Shown: positions 44,168 through 53,879 of the stretch, in pieces
Layout of the letters: each line of letters opens with the position of its first letter
How positions within the stretch are numbered: position 1 is the stretch's first letter
Source: Kitasatospora paranensis
Lineage (GTDB): Bacteria; Actinomycetota; Actinomycetes; Streptomycetales; Streptomycetaceae
Assembly (NCBI RefSeq): GCF_039544005.1
Contig: NZ_BAABKV010000001.1
Coordinates: 744,001-808,000, forward strand
Direction: 5' to 3'
Length of the DNA: 64,000 bases
The notes under the pieces: model-generated
Database searches by the model: none
Told to the model about the DNA's origin: nothing
What the model saw: only the letters and a program-made list of their open reading frames with translations
Program-made: the position numbers and the translations under genes

Positions 44168-45598
44168 GTGACTGAAGCACGCGCACCCCGATGGCGCCGC
44201 GGCCTCGCCCTCATCCTCGCCACCGTCGCCGCCCCGACGCTGGCGGTCTCCATGCTGGCCGCCACCCCGGCCTCCGCGGCGCCGGCCGACGACATCCGGA
44301 TCAACGAGGTGGTGACCACCGGATCGGTCAACGACTCGATCGAGCTCTACAACAAGGGCACCGCGGCCGTCGACGTCTCGGGCTGGATCCTCAAGGACGA
44401 CAACGACAGCTCGAAGTACAAGATCGCCACCGGGACCACACTCGCCGCCGGGACGTTCCGCGCCTTCGACGTCCACTCCTCGTTCGGCCTCGGCTCCAGC
44501 GACAAGGCGCGCCTCTACCTCGCGGACGGCACCACCCTGGTCGACAGCTTCAGCTGGAGCAGCCACTCCGCCCCGTCCTGGTCCCGCTGCCCCGACGGCA
44601 CCGGCGCGTTCGCCCAGGCCGCGTCGCTGACCCTCGGTGCGGCCAACGCCTGCGGCGGCGGCAGCGGCGGGAACACCACCCCGGTGGCGTGGCCGGGCAG
44701 CAGCTCCGTCGCCACCGCGGACGCCGCGAACGTCTTCGGCACCGACCTCAGCGGCCTGTACCAGGAGGGCGGGGTGATGTGGGGCGCCCAGAACAGCGGG
44801 AAGCTCTGGCGCCTCGTCCCGAACGGCTCCGGCGGCTGGCAGCCCGACACCGCCAACGGCTGGAGCTCCGGCAAGACCCTCCGCTTCACCAACGGCTCCG
44901 GCACCCCCGACGACGAGGGCGTCACCCTCACCGGCGCCGGCTCCGCGGGCGGCGTGTACGTCTCCAGCGAGCGCAACGGCGACTCCTCCGGCACCAGCCG
45001 CCTGTCGGTGCTCCGCTACGACGTCAGCGGCACGGGCACGACGCTGACCGCCGCCAAGGAGTGGAACCTGACCGCCGACCTGCCGGCCGTCGGCTCCAAC
45101 CTCGGTCTCGAAGGCATCACCTGGATCCCCGACGCCGCCCTGACCGGCGCCGGCTTCAAGGACGCGACGACCGGAGCGGCCTACGACCCGAACGGGTACG
45201 GCGCCCACACCGGCGGCGTGTTCTTCGTCGGCGTCGAGGGCACCGGCATGATCTACGGCTACGTGCTCCAGGACAGCGGCGCGTTCACCCGGATCGCCTC
45301 CGTGAGCAGCGGCATGGCCGCCGTCATGGAACTCCAGTGGGAGCCGCAGGCGTCCCGCCTCTGGGTGGTCTGCGACAACACCTGCAGTGGCCAGCACCGG
45401 ACGATGCAGATCGGCACCTCGGGCGCCCTCACCGTCACCGCGGTCTACAACCGTCCGACCGGCATGGCCGACCTCAACAACGAGGGCTTCTCGGTGGCCG
45501 GCGCCGGCGAGTGCGTCGGCGGCTCCAAGCCGGTCTACTGGGCCGACGACGACAACGACAGCAGCCACGCACTGCGCAAGGGCAGCATCACCTGCTGA
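44168..45598 (+). CDS. Secreted lamin-tail-domain protein with beta-propeller-like C-terminus
   Basis: Intact 476-aa exported protein. A signal peptide (LALILATVAAPTLAVSMLAA, cut near ASAAPADD) precedes a lamin-tail domain (about 40-155) with IRINEVVTTGSVNDSIELYN, GWILKDDND and the SFSWSSHSAPSWSRCPDGTG end. The rest is a repetitive beta-rich region with SGLYQEGGVMWGAQNSGKLW, DDEGVTLTG, LGLEGITWIP and ADLNNEGFSVAG, suggesting a phytase- or esterase-like propeller. LTD domains often accompany nucleases or phosphoesterases. No catalytic residue is certain. GTG 44168. Confidence 0.78.
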   Translation: MTEARAPRWRRGLALILATVAAPTLAVSMLAATPASAAPADDIRINEVVTTGSVNDSIELYNKGTAAVDVSGWILKDDNDSSKYKIATGTTLAAGTFRAFDVHSSFGLGSSDKARLYLADGTTLVDSFSWSSHSAPSWSRCPDGTGAFAQAASLTLGAANACGGGSGGNTTPVAWPGSSSVATADAANVFGTDLSGLYQEGGVMWGAQNSGKLWRLVPNGSGGWQPDTANGWSSGKTLRFTNGSGTPDDEGVTLTGAGSAGGVYVSSERNGDSSGTSRLSVLRYDVSGTGTTLTAAKEWNLTADLPAVGSNLGLEGITWIPDAALTGAGFKDATTGAAYDPNGYGAHTGGVFFVGVEGTGMIYGYVLQDSGAFTRIASVSSGMAAVMELQWEPQASRLWVVCDNTCSGQHRTMQIGTSGALTVTAVYNRPTGMADLNNEGFSVAGAGECVGGSKPVYWADDDNDSSHALRKGSITC

Positions 45599-45614
45599 CC
45601 CGGCAGGCGCGAGA

Positions 45615-45650
45615 GCCGCGGCCCCGTCGCTCGGCGACCGGGGCCGCGGC
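45615..45650 (+). terminator. Terminator after lamin-tail gene
   Basis: A 12-bp GC stem (GCCGCGGCCCCG) continued by TCGC/GCGA around a TCG loop with one bulged base, 17 bases after the stop codon. It may also serve the convergent aldo/keto reductase gene. Confidence 0.75.
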
Positions 45651-45746
45651 CGTCCGCACGCGACGGCACCGGGCGCTGCCCCGTCTCCCGTGCGGGGTGC
45701 GGGTACGGGTGCGGGCATCGGCCCGGTCGGCCGCCCCGACCGACAG

Positions 45747-46654
45747 TCAGTGGGCGCCGATCGCGGCGAGGGTGCGCAGCGCCCGCTCGGGCAGGTCGAC
45801 GGCGCCCGCGGCGATGTTCTCGTGCAGGTGGGCGACCGAGGAGGTGCCGGGGATGAGCAGGACGGTCGGGGACCGGTGCAGCAGCCACGCCAGCGCGGTC
45901 TGGCGGGGGTGATGCCGAGGTCGCGGGCGACGCCGTCCAATGCCTCGGCCTGCAGCGGGCGCAGGCCTCCCAGCGGGTGGAACGGCACGTAGGCGATGCC
46001 CTGTTCGGCGCACCGGTCGACCAGGGGGTCGTCCTGGCGGTGGGCGATGTTGTAGCGGTTCTGCACGGCCGCCACCGGGGCGATCCCCTGGGCGGCCGCG
46101 ACCTGTTCGGCGCTGACGTTGCTGACCCCCAGGTGCCGGATCAGACCCTCGTCGCGCAGCCCGGCGAGCACGGTGAAGGGCGCGGCGATGTCGGCGGCCG
46201 AACGGGTCGCGGTCATCCGCAGGTTGACCAGGTCCAGGGCCGGCACGTCGAGGCGGCGGAGGTTGTCGTGGACGGCCCGGACGAGCTCGTCGCGGGAGAG
46301 CGCGGCGGGCCAGGCTCCGTCCGGGGTGCGGCGGGCGCCGACCTTGGTGGCGATCCGCAGGTCGTCGGGGTAGGGATGCAGGGCCTCGCGGATGAGGTCG
46401 TTGACCACGTGCGGGCCGTAGTAGTCGCTGGTGTCGAGGTGGGTGATGCCCGCGGCCACGGCGGAGGTCAGCACGGCGAGGGCTCCGGCCCGGTCGTGGG
46501 GCGGGCCCCAGACGTGCGGGCCCGCCAGCTGCATCGCGCCGTAGCCGATCCGGGTGAGCCGCAGGGTGTCGAACGCCCAACTGCCGGCCGCGGCCGTGGT
46601 GGCTGCGGTGGACGCGGTGGCTGCGGTGGACGCCGTGATCGTCTTCGAGGTCAT
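45747..46654 (-). CDS. Aldo/keto reductase, frameshifted
   Basis: NADPH-dependent oxidoreductase of 302 aa after repair. An Ala/Thr-repeat lead precedes LRLTRIGYGAMQLAGPHVWG. Asp and Tyr of the catalytic set are in GITHLDTSDYYGPHV, and Lys is in RIATKVGARR. The usual His position (after VDLV) reads NLRMT, as in several actinomycete members. The NADPH part is LGVSNVS and the final IPGTSSVAHLHENIAA. A G run at 45905-45909 lacks one base; repair gives GITPRQTALAWLLHRSP. It is divergent from the ArsR-like regulator at 46726, only about 70 bp away, so control by it is likely. Confidence 0.9.
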
Positions 46655-46725
46655 GTCCGGATGATCGGCCGCCGCGTAGGCTGACGGCCAGTGATTCGGA
46701 CATGGGTGAATCGTCGGGAGGTCGC

Positions 46726-47715
46726 GTGCCGGCAGAACTGTCCTTCTCCGCAGGCGATGTGGCGCAGGTACGGTTCGCCGTGTCGCCGATGTGGGAGATC
46801 GGGACTGGCTTCAAGCTGGTGAACTCCGGCTCCACGCACGCCGTGCACCGGCCGTGGGTGGAGCAGGTCCGACCGCGGGTGGTTGCCGCCGGGCTGGACA
46901 GGGGCTGGCTCGCCGAGCTGATCCCGCCGTCGGGGTACGTCCCGGACTTCCTCAATCCGGCGCCCGACGGGCCCGCCCCTGCGCTGGCCGAGGAGCTGGC
47001 CGGGATCCTGGCCACCTCCGGTGCCCGGGTACGCCGGGACCTCGACCGTCTCCAGCAGGAACAGGGGCTCCGCGGACCACGGTTGCGGGCACTGTACGCG
47101 GCCCCCGAGGCCGGTCTGGCCCGGCTGGCGGAGGAGATCGAGACCTACTGGGAACTGGCCGTGGCCCCCTTCTGGGCCCGGATCAGGGCCGTGCTCGACG
47201 CCGACGTCTTCCACCGGGCCCGGCTGGCCGCCGAGCACGGCACCGGATACCTCCTCAACGACCTGCACCCTGAGGTGAGTTGGGACGACCGTGCACTCCG
47301 CCTGGCCCGCCGGCGGCGGATGCTCTCCCGGCCCACGGCGGGGGCGGGGCTGCTCCTGATCCCCTCCGCCTTCACCGGGCCCGAGCCGCTCACCCGGGTG
47401 CGTCCCCCCGAGCCGCCGCAACTCGCGTACCCGGCACGTGGCACCGGCGCGCTGTGGGACTCCCCGCCCGCCGGGAGCACCGATGCGCTGGCCGCCGTCC
47501 TCGGCCGTTCCCGCACGCGGCTGCTGGCCGAGCTGGGGGCGCCGGCCTCGACCACCGAGCTCTCCCGCCGCACCGGACTCTCCCCCGCCGCAGTGTCCCA
47601 GTGCCTGACCGCTCTGCGGGCCGCCGGGATGGTCAGCGCCCACCGGGCCGGCCGCTCGGTGCTGTACGCGCGGACCGCGGTCGCCGACGCCGTCCTCGCG
47701 ACCGTCGGCCCGTAG
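46726..47715 (+). CDS. ArsR-like winged-helix regulator with DUF5937-type N-terminal domain
   Basis: Intact protein of 329 aa. Most of it is an N-terminal domain with AQVRFAVSPMWEIGTGFKLV, HAVHRPWVEQVRP and GTGYLLNDLHPEVSWDDRAL, typical of streptomycete regulators annotated DUF5937. The last 80 residues form an ArsR-type helix-turn-helix: RLLAELGAPASTTELSRRTG, LSPAAVSQCLTALRAAGMV and a wing VLYARTAVADAVL. GTG 46726 is chosen because GGGAGG lies five bases upstream; an ATG at 46702 has no RBS. It probably regulates the divergent aldo/keto reductase. Confidence 0.87.
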   Translation: MPAELSFSAGDVAQVRFAVSPMWEIGTGFKLVNSGSTHAVHRPWVEQVRPRVVAAGLDRGWLAELIPPSGYVPDFLNPAPDGPAPALAEELAGILATSGARVRRDLDRLQQEQGLRGPRLRALYAAPEAGLARLAEEIETYWELAVAPFWARIRAVLDADVFHRARLAAEHGTGYLLNDLHPEVSWDDRALRLARRRRMLSRPTAGAGLLLIPSAFTGPEPLTRVRPPEPPQLAYPARGTGALWDSPPAGSTDALAAVLGRSRTRLLAELGAPASTTELSRRTGLSPAAVSQCLTALRAAGMVSAHRAGRSVLYARTAVADAVLATVGP

Positions 47716-47765
47716 CTCCGCCGCGGCGGGAGGCGTCGGGAGCGTCCGGTGGGCGCGGCGGCAGG

Positions 47766-48686
47766 TCAGGTGAGGGCGTCCGCGAGCAGCTCCGCCGTCC
47801 GCTGGACGAGCATGTTGTCACTCGGACCGGCCGCGGCGAGGGTCGTCGTCAGGACGGCCATCACGAGCGGTGGCCCGTCGGGCGGCCGGACGACGCCCAC
47901 GTCGTTCGCCACGCCGTACTGGTTGCCGCCGCCGGTCTTGTCCGCCAGGATCCAGTCCGCGGGGAGCCCGGCACGGAAGCGCGCGGTGTTGGTGGTGTTG
48001 GCGATCAGCCAGCCGGTCAGCCGCCGCCTGTCCCTGGGCGGCAGCACGTCGCCGAGGAGGAGGCGTGCGTAGGTCGTCCCGATGGCGCGCGGGCTGGTGG
48101 TGTCGGTCGTCCGCCACGGCTCCGCAGAGTTCAGGTCGGGCTCCCAGCGGTCCAGCCTGGTCCGGCCGTCCCCGATGGAGCGGCAGAACCGGGTGATCGC
48201 CGTCGGGCCGCCCAGCTCCCTGAGCAGGAGGTTCCCCGCCAGGTTGTCGCTGTGGCCGACCGCGGAGGCGCACAGCTGCTCGACGGTCATGCCCTGGGCC
48301 AGGTTCTCGGGCCTGCCGGTGTCGGGGGTGTACTGCGCGGCGTCGATGTCCGCCTGGGTGTAGTGGATCCGCCGGGCCAGCGCCTCGCCGTCCCGGTCGA
48401 GGTCCCGGAGGACCGCTGCGGCGGCCACACCCTTGAACACCGAACAGAGCGGGAACGACTCGTCCGCGCGGTACAGCACGGTCCGGCCGGTGGCCGGGTT
48501 CAGGGCGAAGACGCCGAGGCGGGCGGCGTGCTCCCGTTCCAGCTGCTCCAGCCCTGCGTACGTCGACTCGTCGGCGGACGCCGACGCGTAGGCCCGGTCA
48601 CCCAGGGCGAGTCCGGTCGCGAGCGCCGCGCCGGTGCCGAGCGCCAGGACCGCGCGGCGGGACGGACGGGTCTCTCGGATGGTCAC
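47766..48686 (-). CDS. bla: Class A beta-lactamase, Tat-exported
   Basis: Intact 306-aa serine beta-lactamase. The signal peptide has a twin arginine (SRRAVLALGTGAALATGLAL). All class A motifs are present: Ser82-Val-Phe-Lys85, Ser146-Asp-Asn148, Glu182 in the omega loop RWEPDLN, and Lys250-Thr-Gly252. An active penicillinase is expected. Chromosomal class A enzymes of this form are widespread in Streptomyces and tune penicillin susceptibility. GTG 48686 follows AGGAG. No BlaI/BlaR or AmpR-like regulator is adjacent; the ArsR-like gene next door is convergent and not a known partner. Confidence 0.95.
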   Translation of the reverse strand: MTIRETRPSRRAVLALGTGAALATGLALGDRAYASASADESTYAGLEQLEREHAARLGVFALNPATGRTVLYRADESFPLCSVFKGVAAAAVLRDLDRDGEALARRIHYTQADIDAAQYTPDTGRPENLAQGMTVEQLCASAVGHSDNLAGNLLLRELGGPTAITRFCRSIGDGRTRLDRWEPDLNSAEPWRTTDTTSPRAIGTTYARLLLGDVLPPRDRRRLTGWLIANTTNTARFRAGLPADWILADKTGGGNQYGVANDVGVVRPPDGPPLVMAVLTTTLAAAGPSDNMLVQRTAELLADALT

Positions 48687-48844
48687 GATAGGTCTCCTGT
48701 CTCTCCTGTCACAGCACCGGGCAGGACGCCGACCGGAGAGCCGGAAGTTCCGCGCACGCACGATATGGCGCAATCCCGCCGGTCCTTGGCGGCGGGACTG
48801 TGCCGGAACGCGGATCGCGCACGGTGGCGCGCGGAGACGATCCG

Positions 48845-49597
48845 TCAGAGCACGTGCCGGACCCAGACGTTCGGCTCCACGTAGACCGCGCTGTCGCGCT
48901 CCACCTCGCAGCGCACCGGAGCGAGCGCGCCCGGCACGAGGACATCGCCCGTGACGTCGAAGGGGAGACCCGTCCAGGCCCGCCACTCGGCGAGCGATCC
49001 GGAGATCGTCATCGACGCGGGAGCGACCTTCTCGACCCGCGCACCGGCCCGGACGTGGACGCGCAGCCAGTGGTCGTGCGGCAGCTCGTCCTCCGCGCGG
49101 CACCGGAACGCGTACTCGCCCATCGGCGTGTGCGGCTCATGGTGCTTGCCGCTCGGCCGCACCGGCGCCACCACCTCGGCGAACCCGCGCCCGCGGGCGT
49201 TGTCCCGCATGGCACGGAGTATCAGGCCGGAGAGGCCGCGGCCCTGGAGGTCCGGCCGGACCGCGATCTCGATCGCACTGACCGTGTCCGGCTCGTCCGA
49301 GCGCCGGCGATCGGCGAACGCCCACAGCAGGATCTCGTCCCAGCCCCGCTCCGGCAGGCGGCCCTGCCGCTTGCCGCCGGCCAACCTGAACGGCACGCTC
49401 AGGCCACGCCCGACCAGTGCCCCGTCCGCGTCCGTCGCCACCACCACGTACTCGGGGAACACCTCGGCGATCAGCCCCACGTAGGCATTGCCGATCGGGT
49501 CCTGGTGCATGAAGACGGGCCAGGTGTCCGGCATCTGCCAGAGGACATCGTGCAGGTGGGGACGGTCGGCAAGGGTGGTGACGGTGAGCTGGTCCAT
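48845..49597 (-). CDS. GNAT-family N-acetyltransferase
   Basis: Intact 250-aa acetyltransferase. The acetyl-CoA loop lies in IEIAVRPDLQGRGLSGLILR (Q/RxxGxG), followed by the helix AMRDNARGRGFAEVVAPVRP. The N-terminal part FPEYVVVATDADGALVGRGL is the family beta-sheet. The C-terminal 70 residues (HDHWLRVHVRAGARVEKVAP onward) are longer than in a minimal GNAT. The substrate is unknown; the family modifies amines on small molecules or proteins. ATG 49597. It stands alone between the beta-lactamase and a hypothetical gene. Confidence 0.88.
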   Translation of the reverse strand: MDQLTVTTLADRPHLHDVLWQMPDTWPVFMHQDPIGNAYVGLIAEVFPEYVVVATDADGALVGRGLSVPFRLAGGKRQGRLPERGWDEILLWAFADRRRSDEPDTVSAIEIAVRPDLQGRGLSGLILRAMRDNARGRGFAEVVAPVRPSGKHHEPHTPMGEYAFRCRAEDELPHDHWLRVHVRAGARVEKVAPASMTISGSLAEWRAWTGLPFDVTGDVLVPGALAPVRCEVERDSAVYVEPNVWVRHVL

Positions 49598-49757
49598 TCC
49601 CGGCACCCTAATGGGCGCCCCCTGCCCCCCGGAGCCCGGGACGGTGCCTGACCTGCAGAGGCGTCCGCCAACCGGGCGCGAAGACCGACGGGTACAGCGA
49701 TCCGCAGCACCTGCCGCGGCGCGACGACGCGAGCTCCGGATCGGGCCCGCCCGCCGG

Positions 49758-50285
49758 TCAGCAGCCGCCGGTCGGTGCGTCCGGACCGTCCGAGGTGTCC
49801 AGGATGTCCGGAGCGGGCAGCGCCCACCAGAAGTCGGGCGGCGAGGCGAGTACCCGGCCGAGCAGCTGCGCCGTGGCAGCCGAGAGAGCCTGAGCGGCCT
49901 CGACGGGCGCCGTGACCACCTCCTCGATCGCCAGGATCGGGTGGCCGCCACTCCCCTCTACCCGCCCCGCGCCCAGGAGCTCGATGTCGGCACCGACCAG
50001 CCACGGCGGGCCCCACCTCAGATCCCAAGGACAGCGCCGCGGAAAGTGCGCGGAGGCGAGGAACAACACGCCGGGAAGGGTGAGGGCGGCGAACACCCCG
50101 GCCAGGGTGATGCCCTCGATCCGGTGGAAGCCCAGCCTGCCCCGACCGGTCAGCCCGAGGTGGGTCGCCGCCCGGCCCAGGTGTGCGTCGGCGGTCAGGA
50201 GGTGCTGCCGCACCGCACCGGGATCGCCCGGCTCCGGGAAGGCCCAGTGCACGTCGCCGTCCGACAGGGGGATGAACTCCGTCAC
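49758..50285 (-). CDS. Hypothetical protein, 175 aa
   Basis: Intact cytoplasmic-looking protein starting VTEFIPLSDGDVHWAFPEPG (GTG 50285) and ending APDILDTSDGPDAPTGGC. The middle contains GRLGFHRIEGITLAGVFAAL and DLRWGPPWLVGADIELLGAG, which look like a compact alpha/beta domain. I see no signal peptide or known motif. It could be a small immunity-type or enzyme-like fold, but I cannot assign a family. It is divergent from the PP2C phosphatase gene. Confidence 0.7.
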   Translation of the reverse strand: MTEFIPLSDGDVHWAFPEPGDPGAVRQHLLTADAHLGRAATHLGLTGRGRLGFHRIEGITLAGVFAALTLPGVLFLASAHFPRRCPWDLRWGPPWLVGADIELLGAGRVEGSGGHPILAIEEVVTAPVEAAQALSAATAQLLGRVLASPPDFWWALPAPDILDTSDGPDAPTGGC

Positions 50286-50557
50286 GGCGGCGAGTGTAGC
50301 CAGCAGCCGCCGTCCGTCCGCGGCCGCCCGTCCGGATCCGTGACGGGGGGAGCCCGGCGACGCGCACCGGCACCGCGCGGGCGCGCCGGACGTCGCAGCG
50401 CTCCCGTCCGCAGGGGTCCGCACCGCCCATAATGGCGAGGTACGCCCGACGGAGGCCCGACGGCCGGCGACCGGGTGCACCACCGGACAGGCCCCGGACC
50501 GGCCCGGTGGACGGAACGCAGTGGGCAGAGGGGCGGCGGCCCGCGGAGGTGGCACAG

Positions 50558-51678
50558 GTGTCCGACAGTGTCGGCGGGCCGGTCCGGCGGGCCCGCCTGC
50601 TGCGCCACCCGTGGACCCCGGTGGTGGCCATGGCGTCGCTGCCGGTCCTGCTCCTGGTCGCGGACGAGCTGACCCCGCCCTCCATCCGCTTCGGTCCGCT
50701 CATGGTGGCGGCCCCGCCGTTGTCCGCCGCCTTCTGCGGTCCGGGCGGTGTGCTCGTGGTGATCCTGGTGATGCTGCCAAGCGTCATCCTCTCCGGCCGT
50801 GCCAACGGCCAACTGGACTCGTCGAACTTCCCCGTCCAGCTCGCCACCATCCTGCTCATCAGCGTCGCCGCGCTCGCGGCGAGTGCGGTACGGCGGCGGC
50901 GGGAACGCCAACTGGCCCAGTCCCGCTCGACCGTCGAGCTCCTCCAGGGCGTCCTGCTGCACCCCCGCCGGAGCGGATCGGCCCGCTCTCCCTGGCCTGC
51001 CTCTACCTGACCGCCGACGAGGAGTCCTCCGTCGGCGGCGACCTCTACGCGGCCACCATCGCGGGCGGCACCGTGCGCCTCCTGCTGGGGGACGCCCAGG
51101 GCAAGGGGCTGAACGCACTGGAGACGGCCGGACGGGTGCTGAGCGCCTTCCGCCGGGCCGCCCGGAACCATCCCCGGATGGAGGACCTGGTCGCCGAAGT
51201 GGAGGAGAACCTGCGGCAGGACATGGCCGAGGCCGCCGCCGCGGGCGGCCCCGACATCGACAGCGGCGACTTCGTGACCGCCGTCTTCCTCGACCTGCCG
51301 ACCGGCGCGGGCAGCGGGATCCGGGTGGCCAACCTCGGCCATCCACCGCCCCTGCTGCTCCGCACCGGTGCGGTCGCCGCCCTGGAACCGGCGACCCCGA
51401 CGGCTCCGCTGGGCCTCGGCGACCTCGCCGGGGCCCGGCCGCCGGCGGACACCTTCGACTTCCCGGCCGGGAGCACCCTGCTGCTCTACACCGACGGCGT
51501 CGTCGAGGCCCGCAACCGGAACGGTGAGTTCTACCCGCTGGCCGAACGGCTCCGCCAGTGGACCGAGCTGCCGCCCGCCCGACTCCTCGACGCCGTCCAC
51601 ACCGACCTCCGGCACCATGTCGGAGCGCGGCTGGGCGACGACGTCGCGATGATGGCCGTCCGGCGCGCGGATCCCTGA
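50558..51678 (+). CDS. Membrane PP2C/SpoIIE-type serine phosphatase, frameshifted
   Basis: Phosphatase of 373 aa after repair. Three or four N-terminal helices (PVVAMASLPVLLLVADEL, LVVILVMLPSVIL, LATILLISVAALAASAV) anchor a cytoplasmic SpoIIE domain. Metal-binding motifs are VGGDLYAATI, LLGDAQGKGLNA, ANLGHPPPLLL, LLLYTDGVVEARN and a final DDVAMMAV. It probably dephosphorylates an anti-sigma-factor antagonist, as in other streptomycete RsbU-like proteins. The C run 50962-50966 lacks one base; repair gives VLLHPPPERIGPLSLACLY. GTG 50558 follows GGAGG by eight bases. Confidence 0.9.
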
Positions 51679-51692
51679 GCTTCCCGGTCGGG

Positions 51693-53747
51693 TCAGCCGG
51701 AGATGCTGGGGGTGCCGGTCTCCAGGTGGCCGGTGAAGCGCTGGGACCAGGTGGTGTCGGAGTCGACGGTGACCGTGAAGTCGTACCAGCCGTTGGTGTA
51801 CGCCACCGCGTTGAAGTAGTCGCTGGTGCTGCCGCCGGCCGGCACGGTGTATGTCCAGGGCCCGTCGGAGCGGTAGTTGGTGGAGGTGATGGTGAAGGTG
51901 ACCGCGGTGGTGCCGGTGTTGGCGAGCTTGAACCAGACGGCCTGCTTGCCGGTGTCCGGCGCCGCGGCGTAGGAGACGGTGGCCGCGGCCGACTTGCCGG
52001 GCTTGGTGGCGTCGCCCTTGAAGCGGCGCAGGAAGCGGTTGGGGCCGATGACGCTGAGGTCGTAGGGGCCGTTGCCGTAGTTGGTGCCGCAGTTGAAGAA
52101 GTCGCTGGTGTTCGCGCCGGGGTCGAGGGTGTACTGCCAGGGGCCGCCGGTGCGGTAGGCGTTGGCGTAGGCGGCGAAGTGTGTGCCGGCGGTGCCCTGG
52201 TTGGCCATGGTGAGCCAGACCTTCATCACGCCGCCGGTGGCGAATTCCAGGTGGTCGAGGTTGGCGTTGGGCTGGTAGGGCAGGGCGCGGGCCGGGCGGG
52301 TGCCGGCCTCCTGCTGGGGCAGTTTGTTGTCGACGGGTGCGGGGTTGGGCAGCGGGCCGCAGGCGGACAGGCCGATGGTGGCGGAGGTGTCGGGCAGCGC
52401 GGGCAGTCCGTAGACCGGGTTGGCGAAGTCGAACATGCCGGTGAGGTCGCCGCAGACCTTGCGGCGCCAGGCGGAGATGTTGACGCAGTTGGCGGGCTTG
52501 CCCAGGGCGGCCGTCCAGCGCTCCAGGAAGCGCAGGACGGAGGTGTGGTCACAGACCTCGGAGCTGACCCAGCCGCCGCGGGTCCAGGGGGAGACGGCGA
52601 TCAGCGGGACGCGGAAGCCGAGGCCGATGTTGGTGCCGTTGTAGAACTCGCCCGCGGTGCCGGCCGGGGCGGCGGGCGGCGGGACGTGGTCGAAGAAGCC
52701 GTCGTTCTCGTCGTAGTTGAGGAACAGCACGGTGGAGTTGAAGACGTCCGTGTCCGCGTTGAGGGCGTCCATCACCATGTGGACGAAGTGCGCGCCGTCG
52801 GCCGGGGTGGCGTAGGGGTGTTCGGAGGAGGCCTGGTCGGCGACGATCCAGGAGACCTGGGGCAGGGTGCCGGCGAGGACGTCGGCGCGGATCGCGGCGG
52901 CGATGTCGTCCGGGGTGCGGCCGGTGGCCTTCGGCACCGAGCCCATGCCCTTGACGGCGAGGGCGCTGCCGGCCGGGGCCGAGGCGAACTGGGTGAAGTA
53001 GGCGAGCGCGTTGTCGCCGTAGTTGTCGGCGGCGTTCTGGTACACCTTCCAGCTGACCCCGGCGTTCTCGAGGGCTTCGGCGTAGGTCTGCCAGCGCAGG
53101 CCGGACTCGTCGCCGCCGTCGTAGGCGGGGCCGCCCGCGGTGCCGGCCGGGTCGATCATGCCGGACCAGTGGTAGGTGCGGTTGGGGCCGGTCGCGGACA
53201 GCACCGAGCAGAAGTAGGCGTCGTTGACCGTCCAGTTGTCGGCCAGCGCGTAGTGGAACGGGATGTCCGCGCGGGTCAGGTAGCCCAGCGTGCGGACGTT
53301 GCCCTTGGCGGCGACCCAGGAGTCGAGCTTGCCGCCGTTCCACGCCTTGTGCTGGTCCGACCAGGCGTGCGACAGGTCGCCGTTGCACTGCGCCAGGCGC
53401 TCGGCGTCCGCGCCGCCGGCCGGCTTCGTCGCGGAGAACTGCCACGGGTACTGCCGGCCCAGCCCGTTCGGCTGGTTGAACACGCTGTAACCGCCGGCGA
53501 CCTGGATCGCACTGCGGTCCGCGAAGCCGCGCACGCCCTTCAGCATCCCGAAGTAGTGGTCGAAGCTGCGGTTCTCCTGCATCAGGATCACGACGTGCCG
53601 GGCATCGGCCAGCGTGCCCGTGGTGCTCAGGTTCGCCGCCACCGCCGCCTGCGCGTCACCGCCACCGACCGCGGCACCCGCCACCGCGGCCCCCGCCGCG
53701 GCACTCGCCGACAGCGCCATGAACTTCCTACGACTCAGCTCAGCCAT
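51693..53747 (-). CDS. Tat-exported phosphocholine-specific phospholipase C
   Basis: Intact 684-aa enzyme of the acid-phosphatase/phospholipase C superfamily. A twin-arginine signal (LSRRKFMALSASAAAGAAVA) is followed by the catalytic domain with ILMQENRSFDHYFGMLKGVR, IPFHYALADNWTVNDAYFCS, GPNRTYHWSGMIDP, and the metal-site LFLNYDENDGFFDHVPPP. Two DUF756 repeats end the protein (about 500-684), with paired GPWQYTLDPG and GPWTYTVPAG motifs. It hydrolyses phosphatidylcholine-like lipids outside the cell and may supply phosphate. It is leftward, downstream of the GH27 terminator, and likely an independent unit. Confidence 0.94.
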   Translation of the reverse strand: MAELSRRKFMALSASAAAGAAVAGAAVGGGDAQAAVAANLSTTGTLADARHVVILMQENRSFDHYFGMLKGVRGFADRSAIQVAGGYSVFNQPNGLGRQYPWQFSATKPAGGADAERLAQCNGDLSHAWSDQHKAWNGGKLDSWVAAKGNVRTLGYLTRADIPFHYALADNWTVNDAYFCSVLSATGPNRTYHWSGMIDPAGTAGGPAYDGGDESGLRWQTYAEALENAGVSWKVYQNAADNYGDNALAYFTQFASAPAGSALAVKGMGSVPKATGRTPDDIAAAIRADVLAGTLPQVSWIVADQASSEHPYATPADGAHFVHMVMDALNADTDVFNSTVLFLNYDENDGFFDHVPPPAAPAGTAGEFYNGTNIGLGFRVPLIAVSPWTRGGWVSSEVCDHTSVLRFLERWTAALGKPANCVNISAWRRKVCGDLTGMFDFANPVYGLPALPDTSATIGLSACGPLPNPAPVDNKLPQQEAGTRPARALPYQPNANLDHLEFATGGVMKVWLTMANQGTAGTHFAAYANAYRTGGPWQYTLDPGANTSDFFNCGTNYGNGPYDLSVIGPNRFLRRFKGDATKPGKSAAATVSYAAAPDTGKQAVWFKLANTGTTAVTFTITSTNYRSDGPWTYTVPAGGSTSDYFNAVAYTNGWYDFTVTVDSDTTWSQRFTGHLETGTPSISG

Positions 53748-53830
53748 CGATCGTCCTCTGCCTTGAGATCACGTTCGTCGAATATCAGTCGGGTTCGGTC
53801 CCTGCGTCGGACGGGCGGCCCGCCCGGAAG

Positions 53831-53876
53831 CCGCGTCGACCCCACGGCCCACCTTCGGCCGTGGGGGTCGACGCGG
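53831..53876 (-). terminator. Terminator after GH27 gene
   Basis: CCGCGTCGACCCCACGGCC pairs with GGCCGTGGGGGTCGACGCGG (19-bp stem with one bulged G) three bases past the GH27 stop codon. The transcript direction is leftward. Confidence 0.85.
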
Positions 53877-53879
53877 TTG

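Noticed and set aside
42926..46654. A leftward frame of over 1200 codons that includes the aldo/keto reductase N-terminus
   Set aside because: Only the first 250 codons look like a protein. The rest is antisense to the lamin-tail gene and arises because the reductase frame is broken at 45905.
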